Assembly (NCBI GenBank): GCA_949825025.1 | Contig: OX463781.1 | Location: 40,127,150 to 40,191,149 of the forward strand | From: Siphlonurus alternatus | Taxonomy: Eukaryota; Arthropoda; Insecta; Ephemeroptera; Siphlonuridae | DNA: 64,000 nt | Reading direction: 5' to 3' | Part shown: positions 41,201-50,900 of the stretch, piece by piece | Position numbering within the stretch: the stretch's first letter is position 1 | How the letters are laid out: every line of letters begins with the position of its first letter | Position numbers and translations under genes: made by a program | The notes under the pieces: generated by a model | Database searches by the model: none | Told to the model about the DNA's origin: nothing | Seen by the model: only the letters and a program-made list of their open reading frames with translations

Positions 41201-42234
41201 TGTACAACCCTAATTAAGATATTTTAAATATTTTCTTAAAATGGACAACTTACATGAAATAATTTTATTGCAAAAATGAATAGAGGGTACCAAATTATGC
41301 TACTCTGAATTTTTTCAGATTTTTTTGAAACCCAGAACTATTTTTTAATAATTATTGAAAGTGCGGTCACGCCCTCTGGAGGCGTCCACTCTCTATCCTT
41401 TTTATTAAGGATTCAGGGATGCCAACTGAAATCACAGGACTTTCAATAATTATTTAAAAATAGTTCCGGATTTCAAAAAAATCTGAAATTACTCAAAGTA
41501 GCATAATTTGGTACCCTCTATTCATTTCTGCAATAAAATTTTTTCATGTATGTTGTCCATTAGTTCCCGCACTCCAAAAAATCTGAAAAAAAAATCGAAA
41601 AAGCATAATTTAGGTATATTTTCTAATTATGAAATAAAAAAAAACGCAACCATTATTGTCTATAAATTGTGTTAAAATGGCTATTAAATTTTTATATATT
41701 TTATTTTATTTGATACACAACTGTATTATTTTTACATTTTTTCAGAGAGATCTCTTATTTTTTGCAGCATATAATTTGACTACCAGGATAATTTTTTTTG
41801 TATAATTGGAAATAAACCTCAAATCAATATTCTATTGTTAACTCTCTAACTCCCTTGAATTCGAGCTTTTAAACACGTTGATGTCATAGTCATGTAACGC
41901 ATTATTTTCTCTGTGATTGTGTGTTAAACATTTGCATAAAAGAATGATATCACAGCATTTTGCAGACTGATTTTAAGCATGATTTTAAAAACTACAATAA
42001 TAACTAGAGATTCAACAAAAATACATAAAGATTTGTCATTGTTAATATTTTTTTTGCCTTTTACCTAATTAATTTAAAATAATGCACGTGGATAACTGAA
42101 ACTACGTAATGTTCCAGGTTTCGCTGATCAAGGATTTACAGCTCGGAGGTGCTGCCATCTGGACGGTGGGCGATGACAGTTTTGGTGACAATGCTTTCCC
42201 TCTTCTGAGAACGATCTACGACGGTCTCCAGTAA
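35235..42234 (+). CDS. Secreted GH18 chitinase-like protein, catalytic Glu replaced by Leu; 9 exons, complete
   Basis: Exons are 35235-35283, 36030-36227, 36761-36861, 37263-37382, 38392-38516, 38865-38952, 39771-39956, 40848-40964 and 42118-42234, in frame, 367 codons with stop. Residues 1 to about 17 form a signal peptide. The GH18 barrel follows: VVCQHASWSAYR and LCTHGVYAFAGL (first strand, conserved Cys pair), KAMLALGGWT, FDGLEVDWLYP at 140-150, MIMMTYEYNGPWW, VPAYGHSYTLA, QWVSYDD and the closing LGGAAIWTVGDDSFG. The motif DxxDxDxE reads D-E-D-L, so the proton donor (residue 148) is Leu, as in mammalian YKL-40-type lectins. It should bind chitin or related glycans outside the cell without cutting them. 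It has no chitin-binding tail domain. Confidence 0.93.
35393..35779. mobile_element. TTAA-flanked palindromic MITE (379 bp)
   Basis: TTAA at 35393-35396 and 35776-35779 border arms starting GGTACAGATAATACGCCCAA and, inverted, GGTAGAGATAATACGCCCAA. TTAA duplication is the piggyBac pattern. It sits in intron 1 of GH18 gene A. Confidence 0.7.
36030..36227 (+). CDS. GH18 gene A exon 2: first barrel strand
   Basis: It contains VVVCQHASWSAYR and SLCTHGVYAFAGL. AG at 36028-36029 keeps phase 1; an AG six bases later would also be in frame and delete two residues. Confidence 0.93.
36333..36575. mobile_element. Palindromic element
   Basis: TCAATTTTTATCCCGGGATA pairs with ACCCGGGATAAAAATCGAGG, and AAACATGGTGCTAA pairs with TTAGCACCGTTTTAG. 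It lies in intron 2 of GH18 gene A. Confidence 0.5.
36761..36861 (+). CDS. GH18 gene A exon 3: second barrel strand
   Basis: It reads GGYKQFIDLKKINPDFKAML then ALGGWT, the KxxxxxGGW region of GH18 proteins. It is 101 nt in both paralogues. Confidence 0.93.
37263..37382 (+). CDS. GH18 gene A exon 4: mutated catalytic motif
   Basis: It contains FDGLEVDWLYP. Family consensus is FDGxDxDWEYP: the first and third Asp are kept, the second is Glu, and the catalytic Glu is Leu (CTG). Confidence 0.96.
38140..38325. mobile_element. CRE-core MITE, copy 4
   Basis: GCTGTTACGTCACAATCATG and an inverted ATGACCATGACGTCATTAG lie at the centre; the right end reads ACTCGAGATCCTTTATCCAA, the inverse of the family's left end. 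Confidence 0.6.
38392..38516 (+). CDS. GH18 gene A exon 5
   Basis: It reads SNFAVLLSEMRVAFDKEGLL and onwards, the helix and strand after the catalytic motif. It ends in phase 2 (AG|G). A tRNA-like SINE starts only about 10 bp into the following intron. Confidence 0.92.
38526..38775 (+). mobile_element. tRNA-headed SINE
   Basis: The head CAGTGGTGTGCGCGTTCGAT then TTGTAATCGGATGGTCGTGA and GTTTGGTTCCA resembles a tRNA with box A and box B. The tail CTGAGGTTTCCATGGTTCTC is shared with the 5S-headed SINEs. It starts about 10 bp inside intron 5 of GH18 gene A. Confidence 0.6.
38865..38952 (+). CDS. GH18 gene A exon 6: MxYD-equivalent strand
   Basis: It reads SLDFMIMMTYEYNGPWW and onwards. In active chitinases this strand is MxYDxxG; here Asp is Glu, a second departure from the active-site consensus. 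The paralogue keeps YDYEG. Confidence 0.93.
39372..39683. mobile_element. Degenerate palindromic MITE (10599 family)
   Basis: Left GAGTATTTACCTCAACATTT and right TTTTGAGGCCAATATACTC are inverted; the GGTGCAAAGTTATGC phrase and its partner are present. The central CREs are lost. Confidence 0.6.
39771..39956 (+). CDS. GH18 gene A exon 7: strand 7 and insertion domain
   Basis: It reads NYTVQAYLNANVSPDKLVLS then VPAYGHSYTLA and the Pro/Gly-rich alpha/beta insertion (GEPGPYTRTPG). It is 186 nt in both paralogues. Confidence 0.95.
40300..40451. mobile_element. Short palindromic element (152 bp)
   Basis: CAATAATCATGGCAATTAAT and AATGAAACCAATTAGAGA are mirrored by TCTCTAATTGGTTTCATTAA and ATATGATTATTG. 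Confidence 0.6.
40565..40845 (+). repeat. Interspersed repeat shared with 63000-63235
   Basis: GGCAACACTGTTGGA, AATAATAGACAACGTTG and TCTACTCTAACTCTCACGCA have counterparts in the same order at 63.0-63.2 kb. It ends right at the acceptor of GH18 gene A exon 8. Confidence 0.45.
40848..40964 (+). CDS. GH18 gene A exon 8
   Basis: It contains ILAELDTWTVEREETNQAPY and GDQWVSYDDEIS, matching the QWVGYDD stretch of GH18 proteins. The usual Cys after the EI of this region is absent. Confidence 0.93.
40976..41669. mobile_element. Palindromic MITE interrupted by a second MITE
   Basis: AGACAATAATGGTTGCATTT at the left pairs with AACGCAACCATTATTGTCTA at the right. An internal hairpin has GACGTCATC and ATGACGTCAA. 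The copy at 41240-41561 is inserted in its right half. Confidence 0.65.
41240..41561. mobile_element. Palindromic MITE with AATGGACAAC ends
   Basis: AATGGACAACTTACATGAAA at the left is mirrored by TTTCATGTATGTTGTCCATT. Arms include GAGGGTACCAAATTATGC. The same family nests at 62140-62804. Confidence 0.7.
41840..42030. mobile_element. CRE-core MITE, decayed copy 5
   Basis: AACACGTTGATGTCATAGTC then ATGTAACGC and an inverted GAATGATATCACAGCATTTT keep the family layout, but both CRE cores are mutated. Confidence 0.45.
42118..42234 (+). CDS. GH18 gene A exon 9: last barrel strand and stop
   Basis: It reads VSLIKDLQLGGAAIWTVGDD and ends TIYDGLQ-stop, the final GGAMxWxxDxDDF strand of GH18. TAA is at 42232-42234. 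No C-terminal chitin-binding domain follows. Confidence 0.94.
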   Translation, partial: VSLIKDLQLGGAAIWTVGDDSFGDNAFPLLRTIYDGLQ

Positions 42235-42837
42235 AACATAAAGCAAGCCTGACGTGAAAATTAAATGCTTAAGTTGATATCTCTTAATTAAAGCCTTTTG
42301 CATTTAAATTGTAGCTGTTGGTTAAAATCAAAGTTTTAGAATAATATGTAAATAATTAATAAGTTATAAAGGGTATCTCCCATCACAATCTACAATGTGT
42401 GTAATTTCAATATAATGTTTAAAAAATCTCAATTCATATTTATTAATTTAATTATAGTTCATAAAAATATAAAAAAGCATATTCTCGTCGTAAATTGTTA
42501 TAAAATTTATATAAAAATTTGTATTTTAAGAAAATAATAAACTTATATGTTGAAAAAATTAAAATGTTGCATTTTATTGACTTGAAATTATTTATTAATA
42601 AAAGTAATCAATATAATGTGTTGTGTATATAAGAACGAGCAATTCGAATGAGTAATTAATATTGCAGTATATACATGTCATTACTCCAGTATGCATTTTT
42701 TTTTTACATATATTTTCATAATTATTTCATGCATATCAGAACCAAAAAGGTGTACCCTTGCATAGCATACAAGTTCTATAAGGAAGGAGGTACATCTTTT
42801 TGGTTCTGATAGTAGTTAGTTATATTATGTCAACAAT
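42235..42837. other. GH18 gene A 3' UTR and intergenic DNA
   Basis: AATTAAAG near 42285 and AATAAA at 42536-42541 are candidate poly(A) signals. A short hairpin near 42738-42808 pairs ACCAAAAAGGTGTACC with GGTACATCTTTTTGGT. Nothing else is visible. Confidence 0.4.
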
Positions 42838-43154
42838 GAGATATTGGAATATAAAAATTTTAGTGGCTTAATCGAAAGAAGGGGTAAAAATATGGTACTG
42901 TGAATTTTTTCAGATTTTTCCGAGATCGGAAACTATTCTTAAAAAATTATTGAAAGTCTATTTTGATGACGTCACGGGCGGCACTGCCCTATCCTTTATC
43001 TTAAGGAGTGCCGCCCGTGACGTCATCAAAATAGACTCTCAATAATTTTTTAAAAATAATTCCCGGTCTCAGAAAAATCTGAAAAAATTCACAGTACCAT
43101 ATTTTTACCCCTTCTTTCGATTAAGCCACTAAAATTTTCACATTCTAATATCTC
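42838..43154. mobile_element. Near-perfect palindromic MITE (317 bp) with central CRE pair
   Basis: GAGATATTGGAATATAAAAA is mirrored by the right-end sequence CATTCTAATATCTC. The centre has GATGACGTCACGGGCGGCAC and its inverse. It lies between the two GH18 genes. Confidence 0.75.
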
Positions 43155-43417
43155 ATTTATAAAAGGATAGCAGCAACTTCTTTGTGTTTTAGCACCTTAT
43201 TGGTGTTTTGCGTGCTATCCTCACCCTCACCCTAACTCTTACTATTATTATTATTATTATTATTTTTTTTTTACATTTTATTATGCAATTATGTGTGAAA
43301 TAATAAATAAAATAAATAGGTAAATATTTGTCCAATATCAATTGTATTTTTAGTATCGTGAGCTAAATTTTGATGCGTCAATTTTGATCTATTTTAAACC
43401 TCAATGAAATGAAGATA

Positions 43418-43648
<231 letters not shown>

Positions 43649-43754
43649 CCAGAATTATATATGATTATCTCAATATACACTTTTAATATTATAATGACGT
43701 CCTAATTACGTCAGTAAATATGGTTTAATTAATTAAGAATGACGAGCAAAAAAA

Positions 43755-44162
43755 AAGGTATATATGAACGTCATTCAAACAAAATTAAAAATATATTATC
43801 AAGATTTCTCAATCGAATCTTTAAGGACATGCATTCACTTACGTAGCTATAATGTTATCTTTGTGATAAGGAACTAGGGGGACTTTTTATAAAAACTACT
43901 AAGATAATCAATCAGTATTCTTCTCAAGCTGGCCAGGTAAGCTGAAATAATTTTTTTTTTGTAAATTATTTAATTTATTAAATTTTTTTTTCCTTGTTTA
44001 AAAGATAATCAAATTTAATGGAATACATGATATTGTGACACAATTTATTTAATTTTACATTTCTTTATCTCCATAACTGGTATAGCTGCACGATGGATGA
44101 CATTCAAACTCCATGAAATTAACATAATTTAATTAATAATTGTATTTTCTCGATGTCATAGC
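43755..44162 (+). promoter_or_regulatory. Candidate TATA promoter and spliced 5' leader of GH18 gene B
   Basis: TATATAT lies at 43759-43765. A donor GGCCAG|GTAAGC ends a possible leader exon at 43936, and the acceptor at 44160-44161 is one base before the ATG, giving a 225-nt 5' UTR intron. Both sites are consensus; use is inferred. Confidence 0.5.
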
Positions 44163-44211
44163 ATGAAGTCTTTGGCAGCAGTTTCTATTCTTCTTGCAGT
44201 CTTTGCTGCTG
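44163..44211 (+). CDS. GH18 gene B exon 1: signal peptide
   Basis: It encodes MKSLAAVSILLAVFAA and one base of the next codon. Donor GCTG|GTAAGT is in phase 1. AG at 44160-44161, one base before the ATG, fits a 5' UTR intron. Confidence 0.88.
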
Positions 44212-47200
44212 GTAAGTTTTTTCGACGATGAATTGAGATGATTATATCGTCACCTCAGAATACAAGTGTCGTATAAATCACGAATTTTTGATGCAATTTT
44301 AGACCCTATGTACATTAAGCATAAGGTCTGAAATTGCATCAAAACTTCGTGGTTTATACAACACTTATATTCTGAGGCGACGATATAAATCATGAGGGTA
44401 AATAATATTCGATTACTGGAAATGAATAATTTTTATTGTTATTTGAAGATATATTTCAAAGCAATAAGATATAGAACTAAAAATTAATATCATAATTTAA
44501 ATATAATCGAAGAGCATTGTTAAAATATGTGAGACCGCAAAGATTAAAATATGTGATGTCATCGATAAATAGAATGAGATGTGATTTTCTTATCTTAAAA
44601 TGTTATAGATATGGTTATATTCATGCTCATACATTGAATAAATTTAATAATCCAAAATTGATTTTAATTACTTTAATAATTATTAAATAATTAATTAATT
44701 TATTGGATTTAAATTTCACACATCATGTAGGTTAACAATCTATATTATCATACAACTGTTCGATATTTTACAATTTTAATTATAAATAAGAGAAAGACAA
44801 TTCTAGAAGAAGTAAAATTAAAAAAAAAAAACTCAAAAAGTTAATGAATAATTTGTGTTAATACACTAACAAGATACAGTATAAGACATACTTTTACATC
44901 TTGTCTTCTCTATATAAAATATTGAATCAATTAAATTCTGTTGATTATAATTTTTCTAAATAACAATAACATCTCATGTTTTTCGGTATTTAAGTCCAAC
45001 GTTTAAGACTTAACATAAAATTTGCATCTCACCTACCAGTATCACATTCCCTCCCTAAAGGTAGTTTTCTAGTTAGCTATCTCGAGGAACTTGGCAGGGC
45101 AAGAAAGATGCACTTGCTTCAATATTGTACAGAAGCTATCTCTCAAAAATCACTTACTGTGATCATTTTTACCTCCAACATGGCTGCCATATGATACTAA
45201 AGCAAGTGCGCCTTTCTCGCCCAGCCAAGCCCCGCTTGACATCGCACCATGACAATCCTCCTTTACTCCGGTTTATCCTGACCATGCTCTCTGTAGCGGA
45301 GGTTCGCGGTGGCGTAGTGATATGCCAGTACGCCAGCTGGGCCGTGTACCGTATCAATGACGGCAAGTTCGGTCCGGGTGACGTCGACCCGTACCTGTGT
45401 ACCCATGGGGTGTACGTCACGGCGGGTCTCGACTCCAGTGACCGCGTGGTGTCCCTCGACCCTTGGGCAGATCTCGAGTCCGGCGGAGGAATGGGTGAGT
45501 CACAGCCCTGAATTATTAATTAGTATCTTTAATGGAGAGCGAAGATACTGAGGACTTAAAAATATTTTATTATTTATGATTATGTCTTCACTGTTGTTTT
45601 CTAACCAATTATTGCAATTCAATTAATCAAAATCAGCATTTTTTAAATAATATTTAACCTTTATACTGATGCAATTAAGGCGTGTATCATGTCTAAGCTA
45701 ATTGAGAGCATCACTGATTTTAAGATATTGAAAATGGGTAACATTTTTCCTGCATACTGCATTTTAAAATGCTGATCATAAAATATGATGTTAAAAATGT
45801 TAACACTGCAATAGTATGTATATCTTAAATTGTGCTATGTTTAAAAAGAAATATCCTGACCTCTATATGCATAATAGTGAATTACACTCATATAATACCA
45901 GAAATAGAAATAAAATTGTTTCAGAAGCGCATAATTCAAGTCTATTAGAAAAAAGTTCTGCTTATCAGACAGCCAAAATCTATGACTTTTTACCTTTAAG
46001 TTTGAGAGAAATTGAAAATGAAAAACTGTTTAACGATTATTGTCACCGGAAGTTCCGCCATCTTTCTTTTATGCACCGCCATCTTCTTTTCATACGCAAT
46101 ACATATGAGTGACAAGAACAAGCACTATTAGGAAAGCAGTGATCAGCACAGTAAAATATGTTTTTTTAATAAAATGAATCACTTTAAACACTTTCTCGTG
46201 TATTTATTCATCCGTCATCCTTGCAAACATTGAAAAACATTTAAATATGAGTGGTAAATAGTTGTACGCTGTTTTGACTCACTAGTCAAAATGACCGCAA
46301 TTCATTTGTTTTTTCTGCTGAAAAGTGTAAAGTTGTTTTTTGACGATTTGGCAACATTGTTATCCCATCCAGTTAAGCTACGAGCAGCATTGCCGAATTG
46401 TGCAGTTTTTATGAAGGCTTGTATCTCAAAAAGTAAATGGTTATCTATAATTATTATTTCATCATAATTCTATTTAAAATAATGATTGTTTTTTAAGCTA
46501 AAATTTGAATCCATTATTCAGTACCATTACGGAGATTGAAATTTGCATTTGATAACATGCGTTTTTTATATCTCAATTTAAAAAATAATGGCACTGAATT
46601 TAGGTGTATTTTATTGCATGAGAATTTTTATTTATTTTTTCTCTATGCAATGCTGAAAAATTGGAGTGATTTACCATTTCCTAAGACTAGTGACAATAAT
46701 CCTTAAGAATAAATTGAAAACCATTCTTATTCACAATGAGATGTATTCAGTGAAGATGTATTTTAGTAATAAGATGCCTGAGGATATTTTGTCTAGTGTT
46801 ATTTTGTAGTTTTATTTAATTTTTAGAAGGTGCTGTTCTTGATTCTTTTCTGTTTCATATTTTAGTATCTTGTTGTAAATCTTATATGTAAAAATGACGT
46901 AACCCATGTTGTACTTGTATAACCAGTGGTTAAAAAAAAATTGAATTGAAAATTACATTGACAAAGTTAATCAACGTTAAATTTCTCTTTCTAGGAGGTT
47001 ACAGAAAGTTCACGAATCTAAAGCAAACCAACCCTAACTTCAAGGCAATTCTTGCACTCGGAGGTTGGAGCAATGCGAACTTCCAGTTTGCTGCTGTGAG
47101 TTCCTTGTATTTTATTTACAAATGAATCACCATACAACAGGTTCTTGAATCAATAAAATCGATAGTACAGATAGAAGCAATTGGAATGGTTTAAAATATT

Positions 47201-47532
47201 ACATATGGTTAAAAACACTATAATCATAAACCTGTACGTGCATACTTGACATTTAAGATTTTTCTAATGATAGTTTATGCTCATGCTATATGCTCAAGAG
47301 CTTTTTAGAGAAAACTCTACACGTGGAAAAAAAAATCCTCGTGAAGTTAAAATATAGGAGATCGTAAATTTTCATGGTGGAAAAGAAAAAACAAAGAGCC
47401 GGGCGTAAATTAAGATTTGTTGTACGAACTGTATTGTTCACTATGTATCTGGTGCTGTGGGGATGAGATGAAATTAGTGCTATATGGTGTATATCTTTAG
47501 TATACAGTACATCCTCCTTGGCTCACTGTATT

Positions 47533-47587
<55 letters not shown>

Positions 47588-47784
47588 TTTGTTTGTTTGT
47601 TTGTTTGTTTGTTTGTTTGTTTGTTTGTTTGTTTGTTTGTTTGTTTGTTTGTTTGTTTGTTTGTTTGTTTGTTTGTTTGTTTGTTTGCTTGCTTGCTTGT
47701 TTGTTTGTTTGTTTGTTTGTTTGTTTGTTTGTTTGTTTGTTTGTTTGTTTGTTTGTTTGTTTGTTTGTTTGTTTGTTTGTTTGT

Positions 47785-47843
<59 letters not shown>

Positions 47844-47880
47844 TTTCTTTATTTCTTTATTTCTTTATTTCTTTATTTCT

Positions 47881-47975
<95 letters not shown>

Positions 47976-50900
47976 TTTGTTTATTTATACACGATGACTT
48001 TTTGTTCGCCAGGTGGCTGCCAGTCCAACAAGGCGAGCGGCGATGGCGAGCAGTGCCGTGTCCTTCCTCAAGCAGTACGGATTTGACGGTCTAGAGGTGG
48101 ACTGGCTGTACCCTGCCACCGTCAACGAGAAGGTACAGTCAAATTAATTTGAAATTCATTCCGTAAGTTCGAATTTTGTGGCTATTCTCTTCGTAATTCA
48201 GTTTTGGAACTTTACAGAGTGGTTTGAATAAGTTTGAAGTGGAAATACTGATCTATGTGTGAAATTGTAACGATGAAATACAAATAGGAATGCTAGAAAC
48301 CTTACACTTCCAGCTACTTCCGGAAGGAATGATTGTAAATTTAACTATTTTTTACATCTTACTACAGTTCAACAAATTTAAGAATGCCAAAGGAAGTAGT
48401 AGAGAGTACAATGATGGATTTTCTAGTTCAGTTTTTAACCTGAAACCTTGTAGAGAGATTTATTTTAGTATTTTCAACCTCCCTGCAAAGTCTTGGTTAA
48501 TTTTCATAGTTAACACAAAGGACTTTTACTTCCGGCTACTTCCGGGGGTGATCTTTCATTTGTTGCAGTACAAATTATAATCATTTGGATGATATTAAAG
48601 TTTGACAAATAATATAAAAATTCAAACATTTATTTTAAATCTTGTTGTAGAACAACTTCGCACTGCTCCTGGCCGAGCTACGCAATGCATTCGACGTCGA
48701 GGGTTTTGAACTGATGGCCACCGTGGCTGCGCTTGAAGAGACCGTCAACTCAGCCTACGACCTGGAAGCCATGGCCGAGTAAGTCAGCAGTGTCAGAGCA
48801 TATTATAATAAAATTAAATGCCAAGCAGAATGTAAAGAGTCAGTGAAGTTGTTACATCTTACTGCACGAACAAGTTATTTTAACTTTCAGCCTTAACGTT
48901 TCAAGTCAAAATTATGTTGCTCCCTCCCTGTGGTAAATTCATCTCGCTTTCCACCCAGTGCAGTGATGTACTTGTGTGTGGTTCTGATAAAAAGTAGAGG
49001 TGTCTGTCCTGACTACGGTTTTCTATGATTTCCTCAATCTTACCTCAACGAATGCAGGGCGCGTAACAGGCCGTGGCCACCATCCTTTCCCTTCCTCAAC
49101 TCTACCCATTACCCCGCCACGAGCTGTAAGCTCTTAAGGGCGTATCCCTAAAAAAAAAATCGTTCCATTTTTTTCCTTTCAGAAGGAATCGAGTTTAATA
49201 TAAATACCCGATATTATTTTAAAACTCAATCACTTTTATGTTTTGAGCAAATTCAAAATGACAATTTTCTCACAACTTACCTACATAAAGCTCCATATTA
49301 AAATTATTTTTTCTTTAAGTATGACAAAACTGATCAGACAAATTATGTCATTAAGAGTGTAAATTCCTCCTGCATTATCTTATTAAAATCAAGGAGTCCA
49401 GTTCTGAGCGTGCAATCAAGTGACCATTAACTAATTATGTAATGGTTTATAATATACACGCATTAATAATCAAAAATATTAATACTTCATTAGCTTTGTG
49501 TGAGCATGGTGATTATTGCTATGTGATATAAAGCTCGTGCTCACCCCAGAATAAAACAAAACACTCACAGAATACTTCATTTAATTTTGTAACGTGCTAA
49601 CGAGTTGACACATGTCACCGCTTGCAGGAGCCTGGACTACATGATGATGATTGGCTACGACTACGAAGGCTCATGGAACCCCTGGACTGGACTCAGCAGC
49701 CCCCTTTTCCTTGACAACAGCACCCTCTGCGCAGTAAGTGCAACAGTGAAAATATTTCGTTTGCGGAATTTATGTAAATTTAATTATTTGCCAGTAATGT
49801 TGAAATTGTTTCAAAGGAAAATTGAAAAATATTTTATATTTTTTTTTCAAAAAATAAAAATTATTTAATTATTGTACAATGAATCAGAGAAGAGAAAAAT
49901 ATTTGTTCATATTATTTAATTTGAAAAAATAACTTTTTATGTATTATTATTTTTTTTTTGTAATTAATTGCTATATACAAAATATTTTTAATATAATTAA
50001 TCAATTTCTAAGAATTTTCTTCTTTTTTAAACATGTTCCTTATTTTAAAAAATAGAAATATTATATATAATTGATTAATTAGTTTAAAATTTTAAAAACT
50101 GCCTCTGTTTTGTTTGTTGGCACCATACGATATATTATTATTTTCAATTATAAAAATACATTTTTTAATTTAATTAATTTAATTATTTCCTCATAAGCCA
50201 GATCTTTATATAAACCATTCATAAAATGATATTATTTTCCTTCTATTCAAATAAGTACACTTTTGGATACCACGAACTTTACCCTTGCTCTGATTAGGGG
50301 CGTTGCTTCAAATGAATAATAGTTAATATAGAGATGTGGTGAACTTTTTGGATGGCTACACTGAATTGTGAGTGCTCTTTTTACCTCTCCCAAATTTGTA
50401 AATCTGAATCTCTTTGCCTCCTGGAGCTACAGCCCTAGCAAATGAGGCAGCGGGAACGTTCAGGCTGTCCCGAGGTGTACACATACTATGATCACACGAT
50501 GGTGTTTAAACGGGTTCACGACAAATAATGAGGTTGAGCGTGGCACAGTGCATTGAACGGTTCTCGTTAGATCACCGAAGTCAAGCTACATCAAGCGTGG
50601 TTAGCACTTGGATGGGTGACCGTTTCAAATAAAAATTACGTTGCTCTCTCCCAGGGGTAAATTCAACTTGCTTTCCATCCAATGCAGCGATGTAATTAAG
50701 TGTGGTTCTCTAGGATTTGGACATTACTTTGGTTCATTGATAAAAAGGCAGGGGCGTATAGACAAGGGGGGGTTGGATGTTATAACCCCCCCTTGAGAGC
50801 TGAACCTTAGTAAATTTAAGTGAAAATTAACAAAAAATGGTACTCGACGGATCGATTTAGCTAAAATTTTATGAAAAATTTTCTTAAAAAAAAAACTCTA

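Noticed and set aside
45125..45296. Upstream ATG at 45125 as the start of GH18 gene B
   Set aside because: Gene A comparison places the start in a separate signal-peptide exon (44163-44211), and the acceptor CTGTAG with matching phase lies at 45291-45296.
47484..48094. Long open frames rich in Leu-Phe-Ile-Tyr and Leu-Phe-Val-Cys
   Set aside because: They are readings of the TTTA/TTTG array, running into the true exon 4 by chance.
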